Below are positions 11,897 to 24,338 of a stretch of 64,000 nt of DNA, one piece after another; position 1 is the stretch's first letter, and each line of letters begins with the position of its first letter. The DNA is from Pseudo-nitzschia pungens (taxonomy: Eukaryota; Bacillariophyta; Bacillariophyceae; Bacillariales; Bacillariaceae), in contig CM074761.1 in assembly GCA_037355855.1 (NCBI GenBank), forward strand, positions 930,001 to 994,000, written 5' to 3'. A model generated the notes under the pieces. The model ran no database searches, was not told the origin of the DNA, and was given only the letters and a program-made list of their open reading frames with translations. Position numbers and translations under genes: made by a program.

Positions 11897-12632
11897 TTTG
11901 TTGCAGTTTTTTCTTTTCCTTTTTCGGCTTGGAAGGGTAATCTGGTGAAGTCAACCTGGGAAGAATCTAATTTCCTTGATCCAGTCCGGCGGTGCACAAA
12001 ACGAATAAGTAATGCGACAAAAATCCGTCGGAGGAGGAAGAAACAAGTAAGATTACAGTAAAACATAAAACATACCGGTAAGGACTTACCGGTAAGGTTT
12101 TAATTACCTGTACGGTAAAAACCTTACTACTCTAACGGGCCTGTTGTGAAACAGGCAACATTCCTGAAACCTTTGCACATCACGACACAATGCCATCAAC
12201 TCGTACCGTACAACTACAACATACCGGTAGAGTTAAGCTTACGAGTAACCTTATGTACTCGTGCCTACCACAAAACTTCTGTACGTGTTCTGGAAAGAAC
12301 CGCACCCTCATTTTCTGCTTCACACGCGGATGTCGATCGTGAGGAGAGAGTGGGAGACGGCCAGAACCTTTGGTTGACAGTGAGTCTTGCCGGGACCCAT
12401 ATCTTCCATTAGCGCTGGGGCGGTGATGCTTACCACCATGAAAACTGGCTTCTGTGCCACTCATGCAAATTGAAATCTCGGTATGGAATGCATTATTTAG
12501 TAGCCGGTACTCGTACTTTCACTCTAGAGCTGTTGTTCAACGAATACTAAAGCGACAGTCGTCGTCGTTCCGTCCGCCACAAACACAAGTTGAAATAGTA
12601 TTGTTCAACTCAACCTAATCGAAACCGCAACC
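11897..12632. repeat. Divergent intergenic region with ACCGGTAAGG motifs
   Basis: This region lies between the divergent AlaRS and EBP1 genes. At 12073-12120 the word ACCGGTAAGG recurs in direct and inverted form with TACGGTAA, and more copies lie near 12205-12260. No gene is seen. The two translation-related genes may share regulatory DNA here. Confidence 0.5.
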
Positions 12633-14640
12633 ATGTCTGACGACGAGTACAGCGCCGCCTCTGAAGAAGTCGAGGAAGAGGAAGTCACCGATCTTTCCAA
12701 CAGGTACGTGTTGCATGAACGCAATTGGATTTGCTTGCCTTCTGGATGTGATGTATTTTCACCGATGTGATCGATCTAGTGAAACTCGAGAAAATAAGGA
12801 TCACAAACTCAAAATAGCACTTTTTATTCTTTGACGTGAACGATACGAACTCCCTCCCCAAAAAAATACAACAAAAACTTAACAGCGATGTGTGCACAAA
12901 ATACCAAGAAGCATCGAAGATCGTGAACCTTACACTAGAGGGTCTTGTATCTCAGACTGTTGTTGGGGCGAAAGTATTGGACCTGTGCAAATTCGGTACA
13001 ACCGTTATGGAAGCCGCTGCATCCAAGCTTTACACCAAAAAAGTAAATGGCAAAGCGGTCGATCGTGGAGTTGCATTCCCTGTTTGTGTTAGTGTCAACG
13101 ACGTTGTCTGCAACTGCAGTCCGCTCAACGATCCCGAACCCGAGGCAACGGTGAGTAACTGACATACTGCGTACAAAATCAGTTCTTCTTGTTTGCGGTT
13201 TAGTTTTCTTGGTAATACCAGTATTGTTTGTGTGTGGACTCGGGAGAAGAACGAGTCCACCTGTCTGATCGCACACAAGCGGGTCACGAGTTTGCTTGAT
13301 TTCGACTTCCTTTCACGGAAGACACGGGACGGCGATCCGAGACTGATCCGCAGATCACTCAAGGGCAGGAAGATAAAAGAAGAAAAGATGATTCCCTTGG
13401 TTTTGTTGCTTCAACGGAACGAGCCCCGGTCGTATCACCCTCGGCCTATCGGTCTTGGGTCGATCCCGGTGTTTGCTTGGAAGACTCTATTCTTGATGGG
13501 ATGCCATCCGACCGTTCCTCCGTTTACACCAGCACGTGCGCTCCGTAGCGAAATTCATCGGACGAAAGTTTCGATCGATCCTACTAAGGCCCTCTGTTTG
13601 CATGGTTGCCTTGCGCTTGTGCGGAGGAACGGACGCCACATTTCGATCAAAATTGCGGTGTCTAATGTGTCGTTAATTCTTGCGGTCAAAAATTGACACC
13701 ACACCGTCAAATCAAACCGTCTCACCCAATTTGGTTAATCATTTACCCCGCTCTGAACATTGGATGATAGGCTCCCCTCAAGGCTGGCGATGTAGTCAAG
13801 TTCGATTTGGGATGTCATCTCGATGGATACATTGCCGTCGCTGCTCACACTGTCGTTGTTAAGGAAACCGCCGACAGCCCAGCTCCGCCTGAGGACCCCG
13901 AGCTCGCTAAATGCGCCGTCGCTACCTACAACGCCATGTTGGTAGCCGCCGCCACTATTGCCGCTGGAAAGAACAACAGTGATGTCACCAAGGCCGTCGA
14001 CCGAGTAGCCAAGGCTTACGGTGTCACCCCTATTTCCTCCGTCCGAATGCACCAAATGAAGCGTTACGTATTGGATGGTGTCAAGGAGGTTGCCCTCAAA
14101 GAGCCACTTCCCGAAGATCCCGAGGAAGAGAAGGTTCCTGACTGCACCTTCGAACAAGCCGAGGTTTACGCCGTTGATGTTGCCATGTCTACCGGAGATG
14201 GCAAGGCTCGACCGGGCACCATGAGAACCACTGTTTTCAAGCGTAACGTTGAACAACAGTACTTGCTCAAGGTTAAGGCTTCCCGTCAAGTGTTGGCCGA
14301 AGTCGACAAAAAGTACCCAACTATGCCATTCACAATGCGTGACTTGAGTGATGTCCGCGCGGCAAAACTTGGAATCAACGAATGCGTTTCACACGGACTC
14401 TTGACTCCTTACCCTTCACTGCACGAATATTCCGGAAAGGTTTGTCACTTCAAATGCACCGTTCTGTTGTTGCCATCCGGAACGGCACGAGTAACTGGAT
14501 TGAAACTTCCTGAATACTTCAAGACCGATGTTGAAGCTGACGAAGAAACACAAAAGATTTTGGCCGAAATTGCGGAGGCTGAGGCGAAGAAGGCCGCTAA
14601 GAAAGCTGCTAAGAAGAAAAACAAGAAGAAGAAGAAATAA
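12633..14640 (+). CDS. EBP1/PA2G4 (proliferation-associated 2G4) homologue
   Basis: Three exons are inferred: 12633-12703, 12886-13150 and 13771-14640. The introns are 182 bp (phase 2) and 620 bp (phase 0), and the protein is about 401 aa. The first exon encodes an acidic start (MSDDEYSAASEEVEEEE) reaching LSN, and the second continues SDVCTKYQEA, matching EBP1 N-termini. The pita-bread methionine-aminopeptidase fold is visible (DVVKFDLGCHLDGYIA), but the catalytic metal ligands of true aminopeptidases are not conserved in this family. The tail ends in a Lys-rich stretch of the kind linked to RNA and nucleolar binding. EBP1 proteins bind ribosomes near the exit tunnel and couple growth to translation. 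Confidence 0.93.
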
Positions 14641-15758
14641 GCAAGATGAGTCGAACACTTGGTACTGACGTAGTGGAAGTGACAGAAAGGCGGTAGAATT
14701 TTTATGTGAACGATGTTGGGTTTCCATCGTGATCGTCAAAGAGTCTCTTCGAACTCCAATGGGACGAGAAGGAATTATCAATAATATTCAATAATTTAAA
14801 TGATCATGCCGAGCTATGCCAACGTTCCTTGTTCATTACTAATGCGTACTACGTACTTCACTGAATTTTTGACACCTTCAAGCACAATTGGATATCTGAC
14901 GTTGAATCATTCCGAAGAGGTACATCTTTCATAGCAGTACTTCTAACGGTCGTCGTTCACCACGAATGGCTTCACTACAGTTACCGTCGCACATCGTGTC
15001 TCAAACTGAGAAGTAAACCAAACAGCGAGGTTTCGCGACGTCGATAGAAAATTGGATGACAAGTACACGCAGGGGGGAACAGTCGTAGAGATGGGTTCGT
15101 TTTCGCAACGCCAAGAAGTGCTTTCGACACAAAGCCTTCATCACATTCGTATGAATAGCAATCAGATGCATTCAGCACTACTGTAGCAAGATGTAAAATG
15201 TCATGATCCGCAAAAACTGTATTGAAGACAAAAGCTGCATCACATTCGTGGTGATAGTTGCACATCGTGATAGGTCAGTCGCCACAATCCACAAGATTTG
15301 GACGGACTCAGCACCATCGCTGCAGGATTCATAGTAATAGGTAAGTTATCACATTCCATATGAAGTGTATTGGACATAGAAGAAGCGTCACAGTTGCAGC
15401 AGTAACTGTGAGATGAATGCACCACCATCGCTGCAGGTGTCGTAGAGACAAGCAAGAGCTACTAGAATCAACAGGAGGTGTATAACGCAAATTCCCCAGC
15501 ATAGTTGTACAAGTAGCTAAGAGATGGATTTAGCACACAACCGTCGTTAATCGTGTTGATCGTTTATTGCTAAGATTCCAAACTGCACGACAAGGTTCGA
15601 TATTAAGCGTGTAGTAGCAGATAGTCGTTGATTTAGCTAAGAGTTTTTATCATAAAAAAGTGTTTACAATAGTTTACTCATAATCACGATCGCAAAGTAG
15701 TGACTATTCCTTGGTTCGTTCGTTCGAGACTATCCCTCTGCCGAGACTATCAATCGAT
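14641..15758. repeat. Intergenic region with degenerate ~100-150 bp repeats
   Basis: Between about 15105 and 15440, blocks resembling each other recur. GCATCACATTCG-like words occur at about 15137, 15238 and (diverged) 15350, and CACCATCGCTGCAGG occurs at about 15312 and 15420. The minus strand has two short, Cys/His-containing ORFs across this stretch (15240-15455 and 14981-15265). Neither is a convincing gene. It may be the remains of a repeat protein gene. Confidence 0.4.
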
Positions 15759-16785
15759 TTAAAAAAGGTAAGGGAATCCATTTCCGGTGAGAACACTCTG
15801 GGTGGCAATTCCTCCAACGGCGCACATGGCCAATCGTCCGTTCAAAAGTTCGGAGGCTCGCTTGGCATCGAAGGCCTCTTGGTCCTTGGGGGCCCACTTT
15901 GTCCATCCGAAGTCACCGGCTTCTCGCTCGCCGTTCATGGTGGCGGCACAGGCGGGGGCGGTGACGATAAGGTCGAAGAGACCAACCCACATGAGAAGTT
16001 GGACCATGGGTCCCTTCTCGATCAAGATGTCGTGGGCGTTGATGGTCTTAGGGATGGCTTCGAAGCTGTACATTTCACCGGGGATGCGAACGAAATCGGT
16101 GGCAATGAATCCCATAACAGCCAACATCTATTGGAGTAACACATCATTTTTCAACAAGTTTTTGTAGGTATTGTCAAGTGCAGTTCCAACCCGAAAACAG
16201 AAAGAGTACAGAAACATTAGTCTGCGGGAAAGGATTCGATCACGTTCTCAACCAAAGAGCTCTTCGGAAGTAGTTTCTGATGGGTTCAACCAAACACATC
16301 CCACACAAAAAAGAAATAGCTACTTACAGCAGTTCGGCCGTGACGCAATTCGGCCTCACGGAACCATGGAACAAGAGGCGCGTATGTCTCGGAAAGCTTC
16401 AACTGAACCCAACATGATTGAGCGACGGAAACAAGGAACACAACAAGACAAAATTACGATCTAATGTGAGCGGGGGAAACGTATCTTCATGGCTCCAACA
16501 AACAGTATCATACGACCAACGAGCAAGTGCTCTTTCGAGCGTTCACTTGGGCGAATTGCGACCTGGAAAGAAGCTAGCACCTGAGGTTGACCCTAGTTAG
16601 ATTTGGGCTCTTCGAACACAACGTACAGGATCGAACTTGAATTCCTTTCCTCGAAGATCAACGGCACCAACCATATCGTCCATGGCAGAGGCTTGGATGG
16701 CGGTGCGCGGGGAGGAGTTGACATTCGAGGTAGTGAATGCACTGGCGGTGCCAGCAATAAGGGCGAGGATGGCTGCTGTCTTCAT
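15759..16785 (-). CDS. Fucoxanthin-chlorophyll a/c light-harvesting protein (FCP)
   Basis: Three phase-0 exons are inferred: 16785-16627, 16402-16328 and 16127-15759, giving 200 aa. The introns are 224 and 200 bp with GTACGT and GTAAGT donors. The middle exon is only 25 codons and encodes the first half of helix 1. The presequence is a signal peptide ending TASAF-TTS, the diatom plastid import motif. Helix 1 carries the chlorophyll-binding EAELRHGR motif and helix 3 carries SELLNGRLAM. The protein ends GFPYLF, typical of LHC proteins. It is a thylakoid antenna protein binding chlorophyll a/c and fucoxanthin. The 26-residue ORF extension upstream of MKTAAIL is 5' leader. I do not assign an Lhcf or Lhcr subclass. 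Confidence 0.93.
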
Positions 16786-17173
16786 TGTTGAGTATTCTGT
16801 TGTAGTGTTATGATGGTCTAGAGTAGGTGTTGCGGAAGGGCTCGGATCGTAATCCAAGAACAGTGCTAACTACCACGGTGAAAACGTTGCTAATGGCGTT
16901 CGACAGAGTTGTAGGTATCGATCGAAGCATGAAAAATTCTGTAATCGAATCAGTCCGACGTGAAGCAAGTTGAAGGCAAAGATCGGCGTGTAGTTGTCGT
17001 ACTATTTTCGTGTGCGCGATTTTCCATGTAAAATATGTGCAGCCTAAACTCTAACTCCCCATCTTCAATCAAGGATCCCTCCTTCTGAGTTTTCCCTCCC
17101 GTCTCGAGAACGAAAGCAATTCGCCACTTGCACCGAGCGTCCCACACATAGTAAATCACTTGCAACAATCACC
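16786..17173. promoter_or_regulatory. 388-bp bidirectional promoter between two FCP genes
   Basis: The two FCP start codons face away from each other across this interval, so it must hold both 5' leaders and both promoters. I see no clear TATA box. Coordinated light-responsive expression of the pair is inference. Confidence 0.7.
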
Positions 17174-18052
17174 ATGACGAAATCATCCATGCTATTGGCA
17201 GCTGCCGTCCTCGCCGGAACAGCCGGAGCTTTCGCCCCTGCCTCCACCGCACGATCGGCTACTCGTTTGTACGAAGACACTGCTGCTGTCGAAGAGACTC
17301 CTTTCTGCCGTGGATACGTTGGAGGAGAAGGTCCTGAACCAATCCCTTTCGCAGGCATCCAACAAAACTCCGTCAACTGGGATCCCCTTGACTTCTGCGG
17401 GGTGAGTAGCGCACGCATACCACTTTTAAAATGGGGTTGTTGTGGCTAAGTTTTTCCCGCGGATTCGAGTTTCTCTCTTGAAGAACAGAGTCACCCTCCG
17501 TGTTCGTTCTACGTCAAGAAAAGGAAAAGCGTGAGACACTTTGGACTGGAAGACTCACTTGCTCTTTTCGTTGATCTCTTGTGATATATGTGTGTTTTAT
17601 TCACTCCTTTTTTCGGACATTAGCGCTCCCCCGAATGGGTCCCATGGTACCGTGAGGCTGAATTGAAGCACGGACGTGCTGCCATGTTGGCAACCGTTGG
17701 TTTCGTTGTTCCTGAATTCGTCCGCATCCCTGGTGAGCAATTCAGTTTCGAATCCATCCCCAATGTCATCGACGCCCACGATGCCTTGGCCAACACCTCC
17801 ATGATCCAAATTTTCGGATGGATCTCGTTCGTCGAGGCCTGCACCTTCCCTGCCTTGGCCAACATGAACAACTACGACCGTGCCCCTGGTGACTACGGAT
17901 TCGATCCTTTGGGACTTAAGCCACAATCGGAGGAGAAGCTCAAGGAATACCAACTCGCTGAATTGAAGAACGGACGCCTGGCAATGATCGCTATCGGTGG
18001 CATGGTTACCGGCTCTGCCATCACCGGACACGGATTCCCATACCTTCCTTAG
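17174..18052 (+). CDS. Fucoxanthin-chlorophyll a/c light-harvesting protein (FCP), divergent partner
   Basis: Two exons are inferred, 17174-17401 and 17624-18052. The 222-bp phase-0 intron has a GTGAGT donor and ACATTAG acceptor, and the protein is 218 aa. The signal peptide ends TAGAF-APA, the plastid cleavage motif. After the mature start comes a region with WDPLDFCG. Helix 1 follows with EAELKHGRAAM, then the lumenal IPGEQFSFE segment, a GDYGFDPLGL loop, and helix 3 with AELKNGRLAM. It ends GFPYLP. The protein shares the IPGE-x-x-SFE-x-IP segment and overall order with the minus-strand FCP, so the two are probably an old divergent duplication. The membrane-proximal intron sits just before the same helix-1 region as intron 1 of its partner. 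Confidence 0.95.
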
Positions 18053-19928
18053 ATTCGTTCGGTTGATTCTATTGCATGGTATACTACTATGCTGCAATCG
18101 TATTATTAGTATAGAACAATACAACCAGATGGATTCATTCTATATTCGATTTCTAACGCACACCAGGACCAGCCGAATTTCCAATGCTAGTAGCTCTCCG
18201 GTGCGGTAACTCTTTTTACCACAAAACCAATAGTAGTAGGGCAAGAAAACTATTAAAATTGTGCTGATATCATAATATGAGTTTATGGATTATCTGTTCT
18301 TTGGTGTGTTGTAGCAGGAACGATTACAATTGAAGCACATGCGTGAAAAACAGAACTACGGTACTGATAAATGATTGAGGTTTGGGTTGCAGAAGTACTA
18401 GTACTAGACAAAAGAGGAGTTCTATTGCTCCTCGTACGTAAATTGAAATGAAGAAGCACAACAACAAGCTATTATTTTTAATCACCAGGGAACAACAATC
18501 ATCTAAAACGATGTTCAGTCACCATCAAATAGTGGCTACTAATAGTAGTAGTTAGATAGATTTGGCCAGGGTTAGCACCACGGAAAGACTGAAGACGCAC
18601 TAAAAAATTTTAATGCCCCCCTTCAGTTGCTCCGAGCGTTAGATACTACTACTTGTTGTATGTCTACTAATAGTACGAAATCCGGCTCTACTTCTTCTTT
18701 CATCCATCATCTCACTAGTCATAGTAGTAGTAGTACTAGTAGTAGGTAGGTCCTTGTTGTTCTAGTGGTAGACTAGTACTAGTATCATTGCGCAACAACA
18801 AGCACCAACAAGAAGTCAAGCTCTCCGTAGAGGATTGGTATGCCCTGTGATACAGCTTTGTTGTTCAATGAGCTAGTACTAGTACTACTAGTAGTAGAAT
18901 CCAAACGAACCATGTTTCTGGATTTCAATTGACAACAATACTACCAACCCTCGTTTAGACCGGTTGCAGCGGTCCCCATTCATTACTACAGACAACAAGT
19001 GTTGAATACGTAACCAACCGGTAAGGCTTACCGTACGGTATGCATCTTCTTCGTGACTTCTTTCTCAAATCAGGAAACTCCGAGTGTTCTCAATCCAGGA
19101 AGTCTTTCCGTGATGCGACGTGCAACTTGAAACGTGTTTGTATTCTTATCCTACGGTTCCGGTACCGTACGGTAAACCTTAGTTAGATATCTTGGGTGCA
19201 TATTGAAATAAGGTACCATTGCTTATGATCATATCCTACATACCGTAATTAGTAATTACGTAATTACCGTACCAACAAAATCCTCTATGAGACATCCGTG
19301 TCATACCGTACAATAAAATCCTTACCGGTACAGTAAGGTTACGTTTTTTTTTCGAATGGGTGACACTTTCGACGTCTTACAACGAAGAATGAATAATCAA
19401 CGAATAATATAATCTTACTATCATCACGGTAGGAGAAGTTCGAGAACCGAGAGGTTCCGCTGTGGCGGTACAGTAAGCCTTATGTATTATGACGGTGAAG
19501 GGAAGCAACTCTTAAAAATAAAAAAATTGAGTAGTAGAAATCAGCAAAAAGTAGAGAAGTCCTTACGTACTGAACTGTGCGTAAGATACGGTACTAGTTC
19601 CATCATACCAGTTGAAGACGATGGCTGTTTTCCTTCGGAAAACACACACCTCAATCAAAGAACAAAAAGCCTACTTAGAATTAGCGAGACGTTCATTCAG
19701 TGCTCAGCAATACAATCAAAAGGAATGAGCCTGACGATCGATGATTGATATCGGTGTCGGCACACTAACTTGTTTGCTTGGTATCTACATCGTGCCGAAC
19801 AGCCTCTTCGTATTGAATTGAAGAAAAAATCACACAATCACACAACCTCACTGGAATGGAAAAAAGTCCTCTCGACAAGAACTGCGTTTACCTTCATCAA
19901 CTACAAACTCGTTCCATTGCCTTCCACG
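18053..19928. repeat. Intergenic region, 1.9 kb: ACTAGTAGT microsatellite zone, then TACCGTA motif zone
   Basis: From about 18530 to 18900, TAGTAGTAGTACTAGTAG-type repeats are dense, with nested ACTAGT palindromes. From about 19010 to 19330, the TACCGTA/CTTACCGGTA motif family takes over. No gene is supported. The ORF at 19482-19748 has no recognisable domain and is Lys- and Ser-rich. An open frame extends upstream of the next gene from a TTG at 19770, but the first ATG is at 19929. Confidence 0.55.
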
Positions 19929-22900
19929 ATGTCGACCAACCGCGGCGACGACGTTGTTGAATCGTGGAAACCCCGAAGGCCACACCGTCACAGACGCGTG
20001 ACTCTCCCGGAGTTGCTGCAGCTACGCCAAACCCATGGACTCAGTCAGCAACGCAAACTGCGAGGGTATGGACCGTTCTCGAATCTGAATCCACATCACG
20101 TCGCCTCGACGTCCTATCTTTCGTATCGGGGTGCCTGGAATCCCACAAGAATGCAAAATGCCATACTCGTGGTGGGACCGGGAACTCCCGCCTCGACCGT
20201 TCGAACAACCCGAGTGAGTGGCGGTTCCGGGACGATGAACAACGGAGCAGACAACTACTCATCGAGTTCGTCTTCATCGTCGTCAGATTCTGATGAAAAC
20301 AACCCCGAGGAGGAACTCGAAGAGGAAGTGGAAGAGGAAGAATCCGAAAGCAGCGAACGTGACCACAGTGGAGATGATGATAGAATGGAGGAAGATGACG
20401 ATGACGATGACAGCAACGACACTGGAGATTCCGAAGATGATGAGAGCGGTTCGGAAGGGTTCCATGAGTTCTACCCGAACAACGGCTTCGGAGATAGCGA
20501 CGACGAGGAGAGTTCGGGTGGCGAAGACGAACCCATGGTGCGAGGAAGTCTTGGCAGAAATCGCACGTATCAGTATCGCCCGAGCATGCGGCATGGCGGT
20601 TGCATCAATACAGCCGCTTGGTTGACATCCGAATGCGGATGGAGATTATCAACGGTATCAACCGACGATGCCAGAGGGGTTCACGCTGTCGAAACCGAAG
20701 AAACACCTCACCAGGTCGTAACTAGCGGGGACGATCGTCTCCTCAAGGTGTGGGACGTGTCTGAACCAATGGGAATATCGAGTCCACTTGCGGGTGGAAC
20801 GGCGACGTTGACCCCTTTCTCTTCGTCGCACAATGTAGATAAACACTTTTACAAACACAAGGAAAAATGGCAAGCACATTATGATTCACGGCAAAAACAC
20901 GAGGAACTGGAGGATGGATGCGTCGAGGAGTACCGCCCACCGGGAACCGTCCGGTTGCTGACAACTGTTTCGACCGGACACAGGGGAAATGTTTTCCACG
21001 TGACCCCGCTGAGGGGACGCCCGGGTGTGTTTGCTACCTGTGGTGCCGATGGATTTTTGCGCCTGGTGGATGCCGAACATTCCGGTTCGAGTGGGGGGGC
21101 GTCCTCTTCGAGATACACGAGCAATGACGCGAGCACGGTTGTGATCCACCCGATGTACGACAACGATGGCGACGAGAATGGTGGCCCCCGGGTGTTTGAT
21201 CCCGCAAATCCGTTTGAGTATTTTTTTAGACACGGCACCGGCATGTGCTTTTCCCATGTGATGCTGGACGATGTAAATGTCGGTTTGCTTTGCAGCGACA
21301 GGGGATTGCTGCGGTTCGATTTGCGACTCCCGCCGAGAGAGCAGTGCACCAGGAGTTTGTTGCCGAGGTTTACGAACTCTGCTGGAGTGATGGTTCGGAA
21401 TCTACGAGCTTGCAAGGCGTGCGCAATCTTGCCAACCGATTCTGGCGGGAAGAAAGAAAGCGATATGGGCCAAGGCTCTACATATGTTTTTGGTACGTCC
21501 TGCAACACGATGATCATTTTTGTTTTGCTTTCTTTCCGTGCTGCTCTAACGCACCTTTTTGATTGCTTCTTCGTACAGTTGGTGGGTCTTCCCCCTTTGT
21601 GGCGCTATGCGACCTACGAATGACGGCTTCGGCCCAGCAGAGGTCTAACGACAACCGTGTCCTTCAATATTACAAACCGATGGAACTGTGCGAAGATCAT
21701 AATGTTTCGGTTAGCGGAATAGATTTATCCCGTGATAGGAAGGAACTGCTGGTGTCTTACGAAAGTGACCAAATCTATACGTTCCCGATCTTTCCTGACA
21801 GCCAATCTCCTCGTCGTTCGCCGACTGACCAATTGACAGAACTACTGAATAATGATGCACGTCTTCTTGATGAGAACAGTGAGGAAGGAAGAGCTGGTCC
21901 TTGGGGTCAAGGCAAACGTATAGTGCCTGATTTGGCTTCCTACGGCGCACACCTCAATCGATATACGTTCTTAAAGAATGCAAGATATGCTGGCCCTAGA
22001 GATGAATATATCTGCACCGGATCTGATTCGGGGCATGCTTGGATTTACGAAAAAGCAACAGGTACCGTGGTATCTTTCTGGAAGGCAGACCAATCTACCT
22101 GCAATGGGGTCGTTCCGCACCCAACATTACCGATCTTTGTAACGTATGGAATAGATTCAACTGCGAAATTATGGAGAGCGACCACTCCAGTTGATTCTGA
22201 GGTGGACGACAGCGCTGTCGGTCGCCGGAGGCACTTTCGAATGACCCAAGAACGATCATATGAAATGACGCCTACAGTAAGTCATTGGGGGGAAGTACGG
22301 TCAATCCTCGAAATGATGTCCTCAGAAGGTGTCGAAGTGTTCCCTGATCAAATTCCGTTTAGTAAGGCCTTGCGGCGAGGTCGTTCCGCGCAGAGTTGGT
22401 TGCGGGAATCGAGTAATAATTCGAACGGTCGACAAGGCATTCCAAAAATTGGCAACAATTTGCACAATCTTCCAGATACACTGAAAGCAAACTTGTACAT
22501 CGTTCTACGATCGCGCTGCGACGATAATGAGGCGCCTGTTGAAAGCTGTAGCCGTAATTTTAACAGAAGGATCAGTTGGATTCGACTACGTCACCAGGCA
22601 GATAAGTTAGGTCTTACCTGGAACCCAACTATTCCTTGGTCGATGGAAGGTCAAGCCACCGTTCGCAGAACAAAGGAGACGCTAAAGGACTCCCCTGAAG
22701 ATCACGATGTCGACCGTTCCGATTTGGTACCCGAATATCCGTCCGACTGGATTCCATACGTTCTTGGAATGCGTTCCGACCCATTTAACCACGGCGATTG
22801 CTTAAGTATTTTATACATGTATGTTGATTACTACAGGGATCGTTACTATGCCCTGGATGAGAGGGGAATGATGTCGATTTTGGGTGGCGGTGGCACTGAT

Positions 22901-23971
22901 GATGGCACTGATAATGGCACTGATGAGAGTTTACATGAGCACAAAGATGCAACAACGGAAAACATGGAACTACAGTCAGAGAAGGAGTCAGAAAGTGTAG
23001 AAGACACAGATGAAAGTTTCCAGGAAAGGGATGACACCGAGAAAGAGGTGGAGATGGGAAAAGAAGAAAACTCAGACCTTAGTAACGAGTGTATACATTT
23101 CACGTTCTATTCAAGTAGGGTATTGGAGAAGACTGTTTTATTGTCGAAGACTGTGAAAACTCTGAAGGATTGTGGCAATGCTGCATTCAATTCCGGGAAA
23201 CTTGGTTTAGCAGCATATCGATACGATAAGGCTATACAATATGGCTCTGTCGCTTATATGGACAGCCGAGAAAAAATATATCTTCTTTGCTTTGACAATC
23301 TCTTGAAAAATTTGATTATGAGTCGCTTGAATTTGGCACTGGTTTTGCTCAACGAACAGTTTATGGAATTGAAAGCAGCAGCGAAACAAGCTAAATTAGC
23401 TCTTCAAGAAGTCTCTCCCTTTTGTGACCCTCGTACCAATCGAAGCTCCGGATCCTTGGATGAGGCGCTCGCCCTAAAGGCCAAGGCGTGCTTTCGTTTA
23501 GGATCCGCACAATACGAGATGGGAGACTATAATGATGCAATTGATTCATTGGAAGAAAGCATCCAGAGCACAAATCTGATTTCCGACGCGAAGGGTAATA
23601 CACCAGATTCTCTAGTTTCACGACGTCTTGCTCAGGCGAAACGAGAACATTTGAAACTCACCCGGAGACAGCATAAGAAATTCAAGTTTGCTTTCGCGAA
23701 CTCCATATCAGAACTTGAATCGGAACCAGCGACAACTTCCGAAGCGCGACCTCCTGCAAAGTCCGCATGTTTGAAAAAAGCACCATCACCAACACCTTCG
23801 CCAAACCCGGGAGCTGCAGCAACTTCAACGAGAATGGACGCCACCAGTCTGGGTGCTTCAAATCCTGTGACACCAATGAATAGTCCAGCAACAGAGTTAG
23901 AAACCGGATTGGTATCAAGTCTGGGACCATCGGAAGCACCTCGTCTCCCCGAGACAGATCAGAGCGATTGA
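19929..23971 (+). CDS. Large WD40-TPR protein, DCAF8/WDTC1-like
   Basis: Two exons are inferred, 19929-21492 and 21579-23971. They are joined across an 86-bp intron (GTACGT donor, GTACAG acceptor, phase 1), giving about 1318 aa. The N-terminus is basic. Residues 95-210 are Ser-rich then strongly acidic. WD40 repeats follow, including HQVVTSGDDRLLKVWDV, TGHRGNVFHV with ATCGADGFLRLVD, and after the intron a block YICTGSDSGHAWIYEKATG plus PHPTLPIFVTYGIDSTAKLW. These segments match DCAF8/WDTC1 proteins, substrate receptors of CUL4-DDB1 ubiquitin ligases. A Glu/Asp/Ser-rich linker comes next, then TPR-like helices (about residues 930-1180: GNAAFNSGKLGLAAYRYDKA and CFRLGSAQYEMGDYNDAID). The tail is Pro/Ser/Thr-rich. 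WD40 plus TPR is the WDTC1 arrangement. Confidence 0.85.
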
Positions 23972-24338
23972 TATGTGATCAAAACAATAGCATTATGCTC
24001 GGGCAACTCCTCCGACTTGCTCGGAACATAGTGCACGACTTGATTTCTTTTAGCCCATACACTATTGAACGCTAAAATACAAAAGTTACCGCAGAATTTA
24101 TTGCATTGAAACAATGTGAGTGTCTCTTGATAAATCCACGTAGATTGAGGAGATTGATGACCCGATAGTAGAGTCCTAGTTTGTGCTCAAGCACGAACAG
24201 AACAGAACAATACTTTTTGCAAAGTCATTCCAAGTGACCAAGGTTCCATTAATTAAGGTAAAGTCAATTACTAACAGTATATCACGAATAAAGTTATACG
24301 TTCATATTGATCTCCCTACCTGCGATATATTTAATCTT
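23972..24338. other. Convergent 3' intergenic region
   Basis: About 370 bp lie between the stop codons of two convergent genes. The DNA is AT-rich with no repeats and no gene. It probably holds both 3' UTRs. Confidence 0.5.

Noticed and set aside
13193..13696. 167-residue ORF between two EBP1 exons
   Set aside because: It lies wholly inside the inferred 620-bp intron and has no recognisable domain.
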